DNA of 64,000 nt, from assembly GCA_029962745.1 (NCBI GenBank), contig CM057153.1:14890435-14954434 (forward strand), in the 5' to 3' direction. Below are positions 1 through 12,200 of this stretch, one piece after another (position 1 is the first letter of the stretch; the number at the start of each line of letters is the position of its first letter). The DNA comes from Echinometra lucunter (lineage: Eukaryota > Echinodermata > Echinoidea > Camarodonta > Echinometridae). Below the pieces are notes generated by a model. It saw only the letters and a list, made by a program, of their open reading frames with translations, was not told the origin of the DNA and did no database searches. Made by a program: the position numbers and the translations under genes.

Positions 1-228
1 TTTGTGACATTTTTGGTATCCCTGTTACATATGAAACCCACATATTTTCATGGCTTTTGCTGGAGATGCAGATAGTGGAGCAAGATTTTAAAGTCATTCT
101 ATGCATGAGGATGCAATAGCATGCTTAGAATTATGTTAAAATCTTACTCCACCATTGGCGTCTTTGCTCAGAGCCACAACAAACATGTGGGTTTCTTATG
201 TAACAGAGACACCAAAAATGTCACAAAC
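1..228. mobile_element. Foldback/MITE element, ~43-bp terminal inverted repeats
   Basis: The first ~43 bases, beginning TTTGTGACATTTTTGG, match the reverse complement of the bases ending at 228 with only a few mismatches. The inner sequence is also partly self-complementary: AGATTTTAA near 90 pairs with TTAAAATCT near 140. The whole unit can fold into one long hairpin and has no coding capacity, as expected of a non-autonomous DNA transposon. The left end coincides with the window edge, so the true terminus and any target-site duplication cannot be judged. Confidence 0.75.
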
Positions 229-813
229 TGGACCCCTAATTTATGGAATTACCCATTTATGATGTAAGTATTAGGACTGCTGCAATAAAATTACAACTGC
301 TTATTTATACATGTATTCCTTGTGTTTTCTGAGTATTCTTTCTATTTCATTGTTAATCTGATGTACATTTTCTTGTGGCAAAAAGAAAATCAGCATAAAA
401 CTGATTGAATGCAGTCTCACATTGTTTTCCTTACATTAAGATACATTTGCAAGATCATGTGATATTCCATTTGTGATTTCCAGCGAATTTTCATGTAAAT
501 TACAATATATCTACAAGATAACGGCTACACTGGGCCCTTGGCGAGTACGGCTTACTTCGAACCATCGGGTGATCGCGTCGGGCCGTGTAATCGCGTAACC
601 CGACTTTTCGTGAAAACAGTCCCCTGTATTTACGAAAGGTCGGGTAAATCGTGTGGTAAAAATGTGATTTTTAGCAATTGTGGTCATTGAGATAAGACTA
701 ATCTTTTACGCGAATATTCGTGAGAAAACTACCTTCAAATGACGAAGTATCGGGTAAAAAAAATAAATTTTGATATTAACCTATTTATGATATGCAAGTA
801 CTTCAGTTTCAGT
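229..813. other. Non-coding stretch, nothing recognised
   Basis: AT-rich sequence up to about 520, then a more GC-balanced stretch with several CG dinucleotides. No open frame of note, RNA gene or clear repeat is visible. Confidence 0.5.
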
Positions 814-1425
814 GGCGTAACAGCCGGAGGGCAGGGGGGGCAGAGTGCCCCCCCCCCCCGAAGGATTTCAGCGGGAAAATCCACCAAACCACCGGGAAAA
901 AATGAAAGGGAGAAAAAAGAAGAAAAAGGAAGGGAGAAAGGGAAAGGAAGAAGAAGAAAGGAAAAGAAGAAGAAGAAAGGAAAAGAAAGGAGTAAGAGAG
1001 AGAAAGAAGGAGAAAGGGAAAGGAAGAAGGAGAACGGGAAAGAAAAAGGAACAGGGGATAGAGAAGAAGAGAGAGGGGGAAAAGAGGGAAAGGGGGGAAA
1101 AGAAAAAAGGTATAGGGAAACAAAAGAAATGAGGGAAAATTTAGTACCCAAACCCCGGAGTTTCCGGGGGCTCCACTCCCTGGACCCCCGCAGTGGCTTT
1201 CCCTGTAGACCCCATCAGGGGCCCTAAGCCAGAACCCTGGGCCCCACCCGCTAAGGGCTTCGCAACAAGCAAATCGCGGTGCGTGCTCACCTCCGCATAT
1301 TCTATTTCTAGACTTAGATTCCGGGTAATTTTCGGCTCTGTCCCCCCCCCCCCCCCCCCCCCCCCAGGCAGGGGACAGGCAGAGAATGTAAGAGGCCGGG
1401 AAAAGTCAACGAACAATTTATTCAA
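814..1425. repeat. Dispersed G/C-run repeat with polypurine tract
   Basis: Starts with GGCGTAACAGCCGGAGGG, then a C-run, then GGATTTCAGCGGGAAAATCC, and continues into about 240 bases of almost pure A/G (890-1130). A second C-run lies at 1343-1365. The opening 80 bases recur at 4751-4835 and the sequence around the C-runs recurs elsewhere, so this is a transposon-type family. The long Lys/Glu/Arg-rich or Ser/Phe/Pro-rich frames across the purine tract are low-complexity readings, not genes. Confidence 0.65.
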
Positions 1426-1900
1426 AGAAACGTCAGAGCTTCGCGCGGGAGGGGAAAATCACCATCCCTGCACCCTACCCCTAGCATGCCTAGGGAGCGC
1501 GCTTTGCACTATCGTCCTCCTGAAATGAAATCACTGATTCTAGACTAAATTACCGGGAAATTTTTGGCTATGCCTATGCCCGCTCCCCCCCCCCCCCCCG
1601 ATAACAAGCAGAAAGCGTAAGAAGAGCGGGAACTGACAGCAAAAAGAAAAAACGTCGGAGCTTCCTGCACCCCCTACAGAGCACTACCATCTCCCTAAAA
1701 ATGAAATCCTAGTTACGCCGCAGAAGATAGACTCAATTACCGACAACTAACAATTCAAAGAAACGTCGGAGCTTCCTCTAGGGAGCACTACATTGGCGTA
1801 AATTCCAGGGGGTGGGGGATCTATCACCCCCACAACGGGGAGAGGGGGGATGGTGTGTACAAATTCCCCCCCCCCCCCCCTGCAGACACACTTTTTAAGG
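1426..1900. repeat. Degenerate copies of the G/C-run repeat family
   Basis: C-runs near 1585 and 1870, each preceded by the ACCGGGAAATTTT-type sequence found beside the other C-runs (for example 2358 and 20884). Several short fragments appear to be stacked. No coding potential is seen. Confidence 0.5.
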
Positions 1901-1964
1901 AAGAAAATATATTTCAGTTATCAGTAAGCAAAAATTCTGAATATCTATCATAAACAACCATTAT

Positions 1965-2425
1965 ATTTTAGAATTTCTATATGAAAATGCTATTGAAAAC
2001 AAAAAGTGGTTATTTTTGGCTTGCTCGCTTTGCTCGCTCGTCAAATCTTAGGATTTCCATCCGAAATATGCGATTAACATCGAGAAAAGTGGTTATTTTT
2101 GGCTCGCTCACTTCGCGCTTTCGTCATATTTTAGAATTCTTATTCAAAAATGCGATTCAAAACCAGAAAAGTGGTTATTTTCTGCTCGCTCGCTTCGCTC
2201 GCTCGCAAAATAGATATCAAAATGCGTGTGAGAGGGAAAAAATTGTTTAAAAAGTTTTTCATCCCCACTCCTCAAATTGGATTTACGCCGGTGGAGCACT
2301 ACCGTCCTCCTAAAATGCAGTCGTTGCTATGCCACAGATTCTAGACATAGACTAGATACCGGGAAATTTTGGGGTCTGCCCCCCCCCCCCCCTGATAACA
2401 GGTATTTGTTACGCCCCTGTTCAGT
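1965..2425 (+). repeat. Dispersed repeat with GCTCGCTTCGCTCGC blocks (solo copy)
   Basis: Three successive sub-blocks carry AAAAGTGGTTATTTT followed by GCTCGCTCGCTTCGCTCGC-like sequence, then GGATTTACGCCGGTGG, then a C-run and GATAACAGG...TTACGCCCCTG. The same order occurs at 20511-20947 and, reversed, at 7320-7758, where it directly flanks the satellite array. Here no satellite is attached, so this copy shows the uninterrupted form. No protein is encoded. Confidence 0.7.
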
Positions 2426-2784
2426 TTCATTATAATTAGGTTCCAAACTGTTGAATTTTAACGTATTAACAGACTTCCATGGAAATGCCAAATATATATC
2501 TTTTCTTTACGATCACTGATCATGGGGGGGGGGGGGGGGGGGGTGGTGGCTAATCACATGTGATGATAAAATTTTGGTGAATGCGTGAGAAGACCTATAC
2601 CAAAGAATTTGTTAATTAATATACATTAAAGTATATGGCTTGTAGATGTACGACCTTGATCTTCAAAAGATAATGCACTTTGAAAATCTGATAAATTTAA
2701 TCAACACAAAACACATATACATTGCAATTATCTCCTTCACAAACTCTCCACTACTCCATCCTTTCCCATTCTCTCTGCCCCCCC

Positions 2785-2815
<31 letters not shown>

Positions 2816-4417
2816 GGACACCCTCGAATTTTCATCAAATAATCTCGCCTGAATTGATTTTTCATCTCTTTCTTCCTGTATCTATCCCTGTCTCTCTTTC
2901 CAACCCTTCCATCTCTCTTGAACACACCCTCTTGGTTGCTTCATTTTTCACCTACCCCCATATTCATTTCATAAGAGGGGGGCTTCAGTATTTTCTTAGA
3001 TATGCATGTATACATGTCCCGGATACATGTATTACAATTATCACATTCTTTTAAAAATTGCTGGGGATTACACAATCAATATCAAAGTACACATGTAGTA
3101 AAAAAAAATGAATTTGCTATGTAATGATTATTTTTCTGCATGGTGATTACAGTCATGTACATGTTAAAATAGGTTCATTCCGATAAAAAGGAAACTACAT
3201 CAGCCTTCATTCATCAATTAAAAGTAAAATATATTTCATATTACTAATAACAATTTTTTTAAATCATATACTCTGTTCACAACTTACAACAAAATAAAGA
3301 ACAGTCTATAGAGTTTTACATCACTACCATTCAAATGTTAGTAATTCAAATTGCCAACATGTATCAAGGCCCAATAGAATCCTTCTCTACTTTAAATAAT
3401 ACTTGTAAATAAATCATTAACAGAGCTCATAGTGAGATGTTGTGCACAACTCAGGAAGAATAAGCTATTCCACATCCCTTTAGAAGAAATTAATAAAATC
3501 AATTAAAACGCAACTGAAAACAGTAATTTTGAAACTTACATACTCATCATTCAATTCAAATTACTAGTACACTGTACTGAATTTATGAATTTTCAAATCC
3601 TCAAATGAAAAAATAATCTGCTGTAAGAGTTTCAAATAATTCGCACACACCTATGGGGAGGGGCTTAGTTTAAAAAAATAATGCAATTATTTGTTTGTAA
3701 CTTTGTTTAATGACATTGCACAACATTTTGTATGTCGATAATAATCCAAAATTGTTGACTGCATATCAATAAATTTGAATTGAATTGAATTGTGGGTTTG
3801 GCTACTGCTCCCGTCCCCTCCCCCCCCCCCCCCCCCCCCTGCTGCAAACAGGGCCATGACTCCTCACTCATTGAGAGACACATCTCCAAAGCAGGGGTCC
3901 AATGCAATGAAGAGTAGAAGCTGTATCCTTTCTGTTAAAGAAAAAAAATGAGATTGAAAGTTGACTTGGATTAGGATAAATGCAAAGTACATGTACAAAT
4001 TATGGACAGTAGGAGCACTCAATATTTACCTTTGCAGACCAAGGTTTATAAATCATTTTAGTTTATTTCACAGAACTCAAAATACAATTGAAATTTATAC
4101 ACCAGAAATTTAGAACAATACACATATTGAACAATGAATATCTCAACTTGAAATTTAATAACAAAAAACAAACTTGCAAATGAAATGAGAGGAAATCAGA
4201 AAACAAAATATAGTTTCTGCTTGTATAGCAAAAATGAACAAGTAAAGCTGAACAATTATTTAGCTTTAACTAAGCAATACATTTCTTAATGAAGTGTAAG
4301 CAAGAAATGTTGGCGAGATATTTTGATCCTGGTGCCCATCAAACTCAAGGAAGAAAAATATTCATCATGCCAGACTGATGAAATTTTCAAAGGAGACAAT
4401 AATAATAATAAAAAAAA
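2426..4417. other. Non-coding stretch with simple repeats
   Basis: Contains G/C runs at about 2523-2543 and 3818-3839 and a CT microsatellite at about 2790-2815. The rest is AT-rich. No exon with credible splice sites or protein similarity was recognised. Confidence 0.5.
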
Positions 4418-4510
4418 TATTCAGCCAGGGTTTACAAATAAATTCAAGAATGGGTGTATTTGCAACCAAGGCCAATGGCCTTGTAAATGATGCTAAACCC
4501 TGGCTGAATA
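4418..4510. repeat. Perfect 17-bp inverted repeat hairpin
   Basis: TATTCAGCCAGGGTTTA at 4418-4434 is the exact reverse complement of the sequence at 4494-4510. A second small stem, AAGGCCAATGGCCTT, lies inside the loop. This may be a short foldback element; a structured RNA cannot be excluded. Confidence 0.7.
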
Positions 4511-4750
4511 TGGACATACCTGTGCATGTAGCAACCTTATTAAATCCATGCAGAATTCACTTACCTTCCATAACTGGAGTGGTAGACTAACTCATATCTT
4601 GCAGAAACTTTCTTCAGTCTCAGTCAACAAGCAATCATCACCTACATCTCCAACATGATGTGGATGCAGACATAAATGCAGCATTAAGTTTCAACCTAGG
4701 CATGTTCAATCTGATGAACAAAGTCAAAACAAATAAAAGATTAAATCGGT

Positions 4751-5213
4751 GGTGTAACAACCAGGGGCAGGGGAGGGAGGGACAGAGTTCCCCCTGAAGG
4801 ATTTCAGTGGGAAAATCCACCAAACCACCACGAAAAAAATGAAAGGGAAAGGAAGAAAAAGGAAGGGAGAAAGGAAAGGAAGAAGAAAAGGGAGAAAGAA
4901 GAAGAGATACGGAAAAAAAAAAGAGGAAAGGGGGGGGGGAAAGAGCCAAAAATTTCCTGGTAAGTAAATTTAGAATCAGTGGCATAGCTAGGATTTCACT
5001 TAAGGGGGCGGTAGTCTCTCCCTCCCTGCCCCCCCCCCCCCCCCCCCCATGGAGTGCGCTTCACGTGCTCAGTGTTTTAAATGCTTTGTGTACTCACTAC
5101 CGCTCCCCTCAAAGTCAAATGAAATCATAGCTATGCCACTGATTCTTGACTGAGTTACTAGAAATTTTGGGCTCCCCCCCCCCCCCCCCCCCGATAACCA
5201 TGATAACAGGAAC
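4751..5213. repeat. G/C-run repeat with polypurine tract, second copy
   Basis: GGTGTAACAACCAGGGGCAGG through GGATTTCAGTGGGAAAATCC and an A/G-rich tract (4830-4940) repeat the arrangement at 814-1130. C-runs follow near 5031-5048 and 5175-5192. The copy is diverged and is interrupted on its right by the foldback element at 5214. Confidence 0.6.
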
Positions 5214-5350
5214 CAGGGCTGCGTTTCACGAACCGTCATAAGTCTAAGTTCTTGGACATCCATTAAAACGCGTGTTGTAGAATTAACGCGTGTTTCTATG
5301 GGATGTCCATGAACTTAAGACTTATGACGGTTTCGTGAAACGCAGCCCTG
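5214..5350. mobile_element. Foldback MITE ending CAGGGCTGCGTTTCACGAA
   Basis: CAGGGCTGCGTTTCACGAA at the left end is mirrored by the complementary sequence ending at 5350. The complementarity continues inward through CCGTCATAAGTCT and GGACATCC, leaving a loop of only ~40 bases. It sits inside the GATAACAGG...TTAC part of the G/C-run repeat, so it is the younger insertion. No matching target-site duplication was seen. Confidence 0.8.
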
Positions 5351-5871
5351 TTACACTGCTGGATTAAAGCATACCTAGTCTCATTATGCTTCCTTATGCT
5401 GTCTTTGAAATCTGAGCTTACTGTACACACAGTCATAGACCCCCCTCGCCCTCCCCCTTGCTTTACACAGTTATACATCATGCAACAATTTAGGATAACT
5501 GATTCGTCAACTCGCCAACACACTATGCATGTAGGTGGGATAAAATAAACGTTGAATCTCACTGTCAACCGTTTTTGCATTGCATTTACAATCATAGGCA
5601 ATCGCCCGAAAGTCTGGGCAAGATGTTGCGTCGTGCCAGGGTGCAGCGGTAACAATGAGCTGCCGACGATGAAAAGAGTTTACAAAGTTAGTGAGTTTAT
5701 AGCACATAATTTCATGACATACAGCTCAGAGCAGTTCTTTGAAAATATAAAGAAATTAACGCAGATCTGGCACAATGTAGAACTCATTAGGAATAGATTC
5801 TATTTTTTGACAAATTAGCGAAATTTAAACTGTACTCACCTCTGGACTTTCCGTGGCAAAGGCTGACTTTG
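5351..5871. other. Unassigned stretch with a strong - strand splice-donor motif
   Basis: A + strand frame here (5552-5818) contains RCCVVPGCSG, faintly like the start of a THAP zinc finger, but no further zinc ligands follow. On the - strand, CCAGAG/GTGAGTACAG at about 5835-5850 is a consensus-quality 5' splice site pointing away from the inverted repeat. Neither is enough to call a gene. Confidence 0.3.
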
Positions 5872-7758
5872 CGTGTGTTGATCCTGGCCGGAATCACGTA
5901 TAAAATTGGTATCCGAAATAGGCTGATTTAACGTTGCCAATTTGAAGATGCCATTATTGAAATTAGCGATCAAACGTAGTGCAAAAGGCATGGGATGAAC
6001 GTGAGCAGTGCTGATCTTATCGGCGCTATCGGCGCGTCTACTAATTTCGTACCCGATTTATATCCCGATTTTTTCAAGGACGATTTTAACAGCCTCGTAT
6101 CAAGGCGCAATATCGTATAAGTAGCGAACTGAACTTCAGCAGCGGATTTTGGAGCTGGGGAGGGGGGGGGGGGGGGGGGGTGAGGGAGCAAATAGAGTAA
6201 ATACGTTGCTTGGCCAGAATATGCTGCACCCTGAGCACGTTCGGGGCTCTTCCCAGTATGAGATTTACATTTACTGTTTTCGTGATTTTTTTCTTTTTTG
6301 TTTTGCTTCAGAGGTTTAAATCATTTTGCTGCCCTCTTAGAGATATATTCTCTACATAGAGATACATATATCTATGATTCTCTATGGCTGTCCTGTTTTT
6401 GGATACACCTTGATTATTGTACCAGCCAATGTAATGGGGGATGCGAGCGAATTTCCACCCCCCCCCCCCCAGCACAGGAATCCCGGACACGAATACACAC
6501 GAATACATTCAGGCTACAGATCATGCAGAGACCTATTTATTAGTAGGTTTGATGTTGTTCGTAATGTTACAGTTTGTTTATGAAAATAAATTTTTGAGAG
6601 TGGGGGGGGGGGGGGGGGGGTGTTAAGCATCGTCTCGCTTCGCATTGTTTTTTTTTTCTTTTTAGTAAATATTTACAAAATAGTTTTCATGTCAACATGA
6701 ATATAAATATCAAAAATATGTAGGTCTACCTCGTATGATCATTATTTTGTTTGTTTGGTTTTCAAACCTGGGGAGAATCAGGCCAGTATTTCTCGGGTTG
6801 TAGGCCCTGGCGTGTTGTAATGAACAAATACTGAATAATCACACTGTTTAAACATAATTATTAATATCATTCATTGTTTCATTTGGTTGTTTCGTATAAA
6901 TATTTAGAAACTGCCGTATTATATTCTGAATTGGACTGTGGCGTTGTTTTGTTTTGTTTTGTTTTGTTTTGTTTTGTTTTGTTTTTCTTTAGCTATTCTT
7001 AATTCTTGATATGCGTTAATGATATCCAAAGACATGCTTAGAAATTTTAAAGTTCATAAAGCCTTTGAGCGCGGGGTCCGCCCACTTGACCGAAGGAACT
7101 TGAGACAGCATGTAGGCCCCTACAAACGAGAATTTGAATAAAATTATTTCCCGCTCAGATTTGTTATCCTTTCCTGCATGCATGCCTCCTGCAAACTTAC
7201 ATTAATGTCCCCACTCCTCCTAACTAGATAACTTTCCCATTGCCCCTGCTACAATTCCACATTCATTTTTCAAAATGTATAACCAGTATAATGAAAAAAA
7301 TTGTAAGGATCGAGTCCCAGGGGCGTAACAGGTACCTGTTATCGGGGGGGGGGGGGGGGGGGAGCAGAGCCCAAAATTTCCCGGTAACTCGTTTATGTCT
7401 ATGCATTTTAGGAGGATGGTAGTGTTCCACCGGCGTAAATCCAATTTGAGGAGTGGGGGATGAAAAACTTTTTAAATCATTTATTTCCCTCTCACACACA
7501 TTTTGATATCTGTTTTGCAAATGAGCGATGCGAGCGAGCAGAAAATAACCACTTTTCCAGTTTTGAATCGCATTTTCGAATAAAAATTCTAAAATATGAC
7601 GGAAGAGCGAAGCGAGCGAGCCAAAAATAACCACTTTCCTCGATTTTGATCGCATTTTTGATGGAAATCATAAGATTTTGATGAGCGAGCGAAGCGAGTG
7701 AGCTAAAATAACTACTTTTTTGTTTTCAATAGCATTTTCAAATAGAAATTTTAAAATA
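5872..7758 (-). repeat. Left arm of giant inverted repeat
   Basis: Reads as the reverse complement of 20511-22481, base for base over long stretches. Arm-specific differences include substitutions near 6230-6250 versus 22090-22105, different G/C-run and TTTTG-run lengths, and an ~85-bp tandem insertion found only in the right arm (about 21360-21440). The outer boundary is sharp: CGTGTGTTGATCC begins the match at 5872 and no similarity is seen to its left. Its inner end is a reversed copy of the GCTCGCTTCGCTCGC repeat. Confidence 0.9.
6940..6986. repeat. (GTTTT)n microsatellite
   Basis: About nine uninterrupted GTTTT units. The matching run in the right arm (21287-21316, as CAAAA) is shorter, which helps show that the two arms are not identical copies. 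Confidence 0.9.
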
Positions 7759-8722
7759 ATATGGGACTAAGGTAAAGGGGGGGGGGGGGTGTTTGAATCG
7801 GTCCGCTGCGGCTCACAGGAAATACCCACGAAAGCGACTATGTGGATGTTGTAGAGGAGGGTCTAATCCATCGAAAAAATTATATGTCATTAAAAGTTAT
7901 TTGCCTACGGCCATAGCGGACCACTTTTCCCAGAGGAAGTCATTTCATATACTCCACGTGTAATATATATGGGACTAAGGTAAAAGGGGGGGGGGGGGGT
8001 GTTTGACTCGGTCCGCTGCGGCTCACAGGAAATACCCACGAAAGCGACTATGTGGATGTTGTAGAGGAGGGTCTAATTCATCGAAAAAATTACATTTCAT
8101 CAAAAGTTATTTGCCTACGGCCACAGCGGACCACTTTTCTCAGAGAAAGTCATCCGATATACTCCACGTGTAATATATATATGGGACTAAGGTAAAAGGG
8201 GGTGGGGTGTTTGAATCGGTCCTCTGCGGCTCACAGGAAATACCCACGAGAGCGACTATCTGGATGTTGTAGAGGAGGGTCTAATTCATCGAAAAAATTA
8301 TATTTCATCAAAAGTTATTTGCCTACGGCCATGGCGGACCACTTTTCCCAGAGAAAGTCATCCCGTATACTCCACGTGTAATATAATGGACTGAGGTAAA
8401 GGGGGGGGGGGGGGGGGGTTTGAATCGGTCCTCTGCGGCTCACAGGAAATACCCACGAAAGCGACTATGTGGATGTTGTAGAAGAGGGTCAATTCATCGA
8501 AAAAATTATATTTCGTCAAAAGTTATTTGCCTACGGCCATAGCGGACCACTTTTCCCAGAGAAAGTCATCCCATATACTCCACGTGTAATATATATGGGA
8601 CTAAGGTAAAGGGGGGGGGGGCGTGTTTGACTCGGTCCGCTGCGGCTCACAGGAAATACCCACGAAAGCGACTATGTGGCGTGTTGTAGAGGAAGGTCTA
8701 ATCCATCGAAAAAATTATATTT
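7759..8722 (+). repeat. Satellite array, ~209-bp units, + orientation (4.6 copies)
   Basis: Units run GGGACTAAGGTAAA, G-run, TGTTTGA(A/C)TCGGTCC, GGCTCACAGGAAATACCC, GCGACTATGTGG, AAAATTATAT, GCCTACGGCC, GACCACTTTTC and CACGTG. Copies differ by a few substitutions and by G-run length (roughly 5 to 19). It ends in the N gap; beyond the gap the same unit continues on the opposite strand. Confidence 0.95.
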
Positions 8723-9222
8723 NNNNNNNNNNNNNNNNNNNNNNNNNNNNNNNNNNNNNNNNNNNNNNNNNNNNNNNNNNNNNNNNNNNNNNNNNNNNNN
8801 NNNNNNNNNNNNNNNNNNNNNNNNNNNNNNNNNNNNNNNNNNNNNNNNNNNNNNNNNNNNNNNNNNNNNNNNNNNNNNNNNNNNNNNNNNNNNNNNNNNN
8901 NNNNNNNNNNNNNNNNNNNNNNNNNNNNNNNNNNNNNNNNNNNNNNNNNNNNNNNNNNNNNNNNNNNNNNNNNNNNNNNNNNNNNNNNNNNNNNNNNNNN
9001 NNNNNNNNNNNNNNNNNNNNNNNNNNNNNNNNNNNNNNNNNNNNNNNNNNNNNNNNNNNNNNNNNNNNNNNNNNNNNNNNNNNNNNNNNNNNNNNNNNNN
9101 NNNNNNNNNNNNNNNNNNNNNNNNNNNNNNNNNNNNNNNNNNNNNNNNNNNNNNNNNNNNNNNNNNNNNNNNNNNNNNNNNNNNNNNNNNNNNNNNNNNN
9201 NNNNNNNNNNNNNNNNNNNNNN
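8723..9222. other. Assembly gap of exactly 500 N
   Basis: 500 unresolved bases inside the satellite. The round length suggests a placeholder of unknown true size. Satellite orientation is + before the gap and - after it, so the inversion point is hidden here or created here. Confidence 0.99.
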
Positions 9223-12200
9223 CCATATATATTACACGTGGAGTATATGGGATGACTTCCTCTGGGAAAAGTGGTCCGCTATGGCCGTAGGCAAATAACT
9301 TTGATGAAATATAATTTTTTCGATGAATTAGACCCTCCTCTACAACATCCACATAGTCGCTTTCGTGGGTATTTCCTGTGAGCCGCAGAGGACCGATTCA
9401 AACACCCCCCACCCCCTTTTACCTAGTCCCATATATATTACACGTGGAGTATATGGGATGACTTTCTCTGGGAAAAGTGGTCCGCTATGGCCGTAGGCAA
9501 ATAACTTTTGATTATAATTTTTTCGATGAATTAGACCCTCCTCTACAACATCCACATAGTCGCTTTCGTGGGTATTTCCTGTGAGCCGCAGAGGACCGAG
9601 TCAAACACCCCCCCCCCCCCTTTACCTTAGTCCCATATATATTACACGTGGAGTATATGGGATGACTTTCTCTGGGAAAAGTGGTCCGCTATGGCCGTAG
9701 GCAAATAACTTTTGATGAAATATAATTTTTTCGATGAATTAGACCCTCCTCTACAACATCCACATAGTCGCTTTCGTGGGTATTTCCTGTGAGCCGCAGA
9801 GGACCGATTCAAACACCCCCCCCCCCCCTTTACCTTAGTCCCATATATATTACACGTGGAGTATATGGGATGACTTCCTCTGGGAAAAGTGGTCCGCTAT
9901 GGCCGTAGGCAAATAACTTTTGATGAAATATAATTTTTTCCATGAATTAGACCCTCCTCTACAACATCCACATAGTCGCTTTCGTGGGTATTTCCTGTGA
10001 GCCGCAGAGGACCGATTCAAACACCCCCCCCCCCCTTTACCTTAGTCCCATATATTACACGTGGAGTATATGGGATGACTTTCTCTGGGAAAAGTGGTCC
10101 GCTATGGCCGTAGGCAAATAACTTTTGATGAAATATAATTTTTTCGATGAATTAGACCCTCCTCTACAACATCCACATAGTCGCTTTCGTGGGTATTTCC
10201 TGTGAGCCGCAGAGGACCGATTCAAACACCCCCCCCCCCCCCCTTTACCTTAGTCCCATATATATTACACGTGGAGTATATGGGATGACTTTCTCTGGGA
10301 AAAGTGGTCCGCTATGGCCGTAGGCAAATAACTTTTGATGAAATATAATTTTTTCGATGAATTAGACCCTCCTCTACAACATCCACATAGTCGCTTTCGT
10401 GGGTATTTCCTGTGAGCCGCAGAGGACCGATTCAAACACCCCCCCCCCCCCCCCCCTTTACCTTAGTCCCATATATATTACACGTGGAGTATATGGGATG
10501 ACTTTCCTCTGGGAAAAGTGGTCCGCTATGGCCGTAGGCAAATAACTTTTGATGAAATATAATTTTTTCGATGAATTAGACCCTCCTCTACAACATCCAC
10601 ATAGTCGCTTTCGTGGGTATTTCCTGTGAGCCGCAGAGGACCGATTCAAACACCCCCCCCCCCCCCCTTTACCTTAGTCCCATATATATTACACGTGGAG
10701 TATATGGGATGACTTTCCTCTGGGAAAAGTGGTCCGCTATGGCCGTAGGCAAATAACTTTTAATGAAATATAATTTTTTCGATGGATTAGACCCTCCTCT
10801 ACAACATCCACATAGTCGCTTTCGTGGGTATTTCCTGTGAGCCGCAGAGGACCGATTCAAACACCCCCCCCCCCCCTTTTACCTTAGTCCCATATATATT
10901 ACACGTGGAGTATATGGGATGACTTCTCTGGGAAAAGTGGTCCGCTATGGCCGTAGGCAAATAACTTTTAATGAAATATAATTTTTTCGATGGAATTAGA
11001 CCCTCCTCTACAACATCCACATAGTCGCTTTCGTGGGTATTTCCTGTGAGCCGCAGAGGACCGAGTCAAACACCCCCCCCCCCCCCTTTACCTTAGTCCC
11101 ATATATATTACACGTGGAGTATATGGGATGACTTTCTCTGGGAAAAGTGGTCCGCTATGGCCGTAGGCAAATAACTTTTGATGAAATATAATTTTTTCGA
11201 TGAATTAGACCCTCCTCTACAACATCCACATAGTCGCTTTCGTGGGTATTTCCTGTGAGCCGCAGAGGACCGATTCAAACACCCCCCCCCCCCTTTACCT
11301 TAGTCCCATATATATTACACGTGGAGTATATGGGATGACTTTCTCTGGGAAAAGTGGTCCGCTATGGCCGTAGGCAAATAACTTTTGATGAAATATAATT
11401 TTTTCGATGAATTAGACCCTCCTCTACAACATCCACATAGTCGCTTTCGTGGGTATTTCCTGTGAGCCGCAGTGGACCGATTCAAACACCCCCCCCCCAC
11501 CTCCCTTTACCTCAGTCCCATATATATTACACGTGGAGTATATGGGATGACTTTCCTCTGGGAAAAGTGGTCCGCTATGGCCTGTAGGCAAATAACTTTT
11601 AATGAAATATAATTTTTTCGATGAATTAGACCCTCCTCTACAACATCCACATAGTCGCTTTCGTGGGTATTTCCTGTGAGCCGCAGAGGACCGATTCAAA
11701 CACCCCCCCCCCCCCTTTTACCTTAGTCCCATATATATTACACGTGGAGTATATGGGATGACTTTCTCTGGGAAAAGTGGTCCGCTATGGCCGTAAGCAA
11801 ATAACTTTTAATGAAATATAATTTTTTCGATGGATTAGACCCTCCTCTACAACATCCACATAGTCGCTTTCGTGGGTATTTCCTGTGAGCCGCAGCGGAC
11901 CGAGTCAAACACCCCCCCCCCCCTTTACCTTAGTCCCATATATATTACACGTGGAGTATATGGGATGACTTCTCTGGGAAAAGTGGTCCGCTATGGCCGT
12001 AGGCAAATAACTTTTGATGAAATATAATTTTTTCGATGAATTAGACCCTCCTCTACAACATCCACATAGTCGCTTTCGTGGGTATTTCCTGTGAGCCGCA
12101 GAGGACCGATTCAAACACCCCCCCCCCCCCCCTTTACCTTAGTCCCATATATATTACACGTGGAGTATATGGGATGACTTTCTCTGGGAAAAGTGGTCCG

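Noticed and set aside
735..1151. Lys/Glu/Arg-rich and Ser/Phe/Pro-rich proteins over 739-1227
   Set aside because: They read a polypurine tract in several frames on both strands; a repeated G/C-run element explains it.
5552..5818. THAP zinc-finger exon (RCCVVPGCSG)
   Set aside because: Only a CxxxxC-like start is present; the remaining THAP residues are missing and no joining exon was found.
8623..9352. Frames of ~200 aa spanning the N gap
   Set aside because: Most of their length is unknown sequence; only satellite-derived ends are real.
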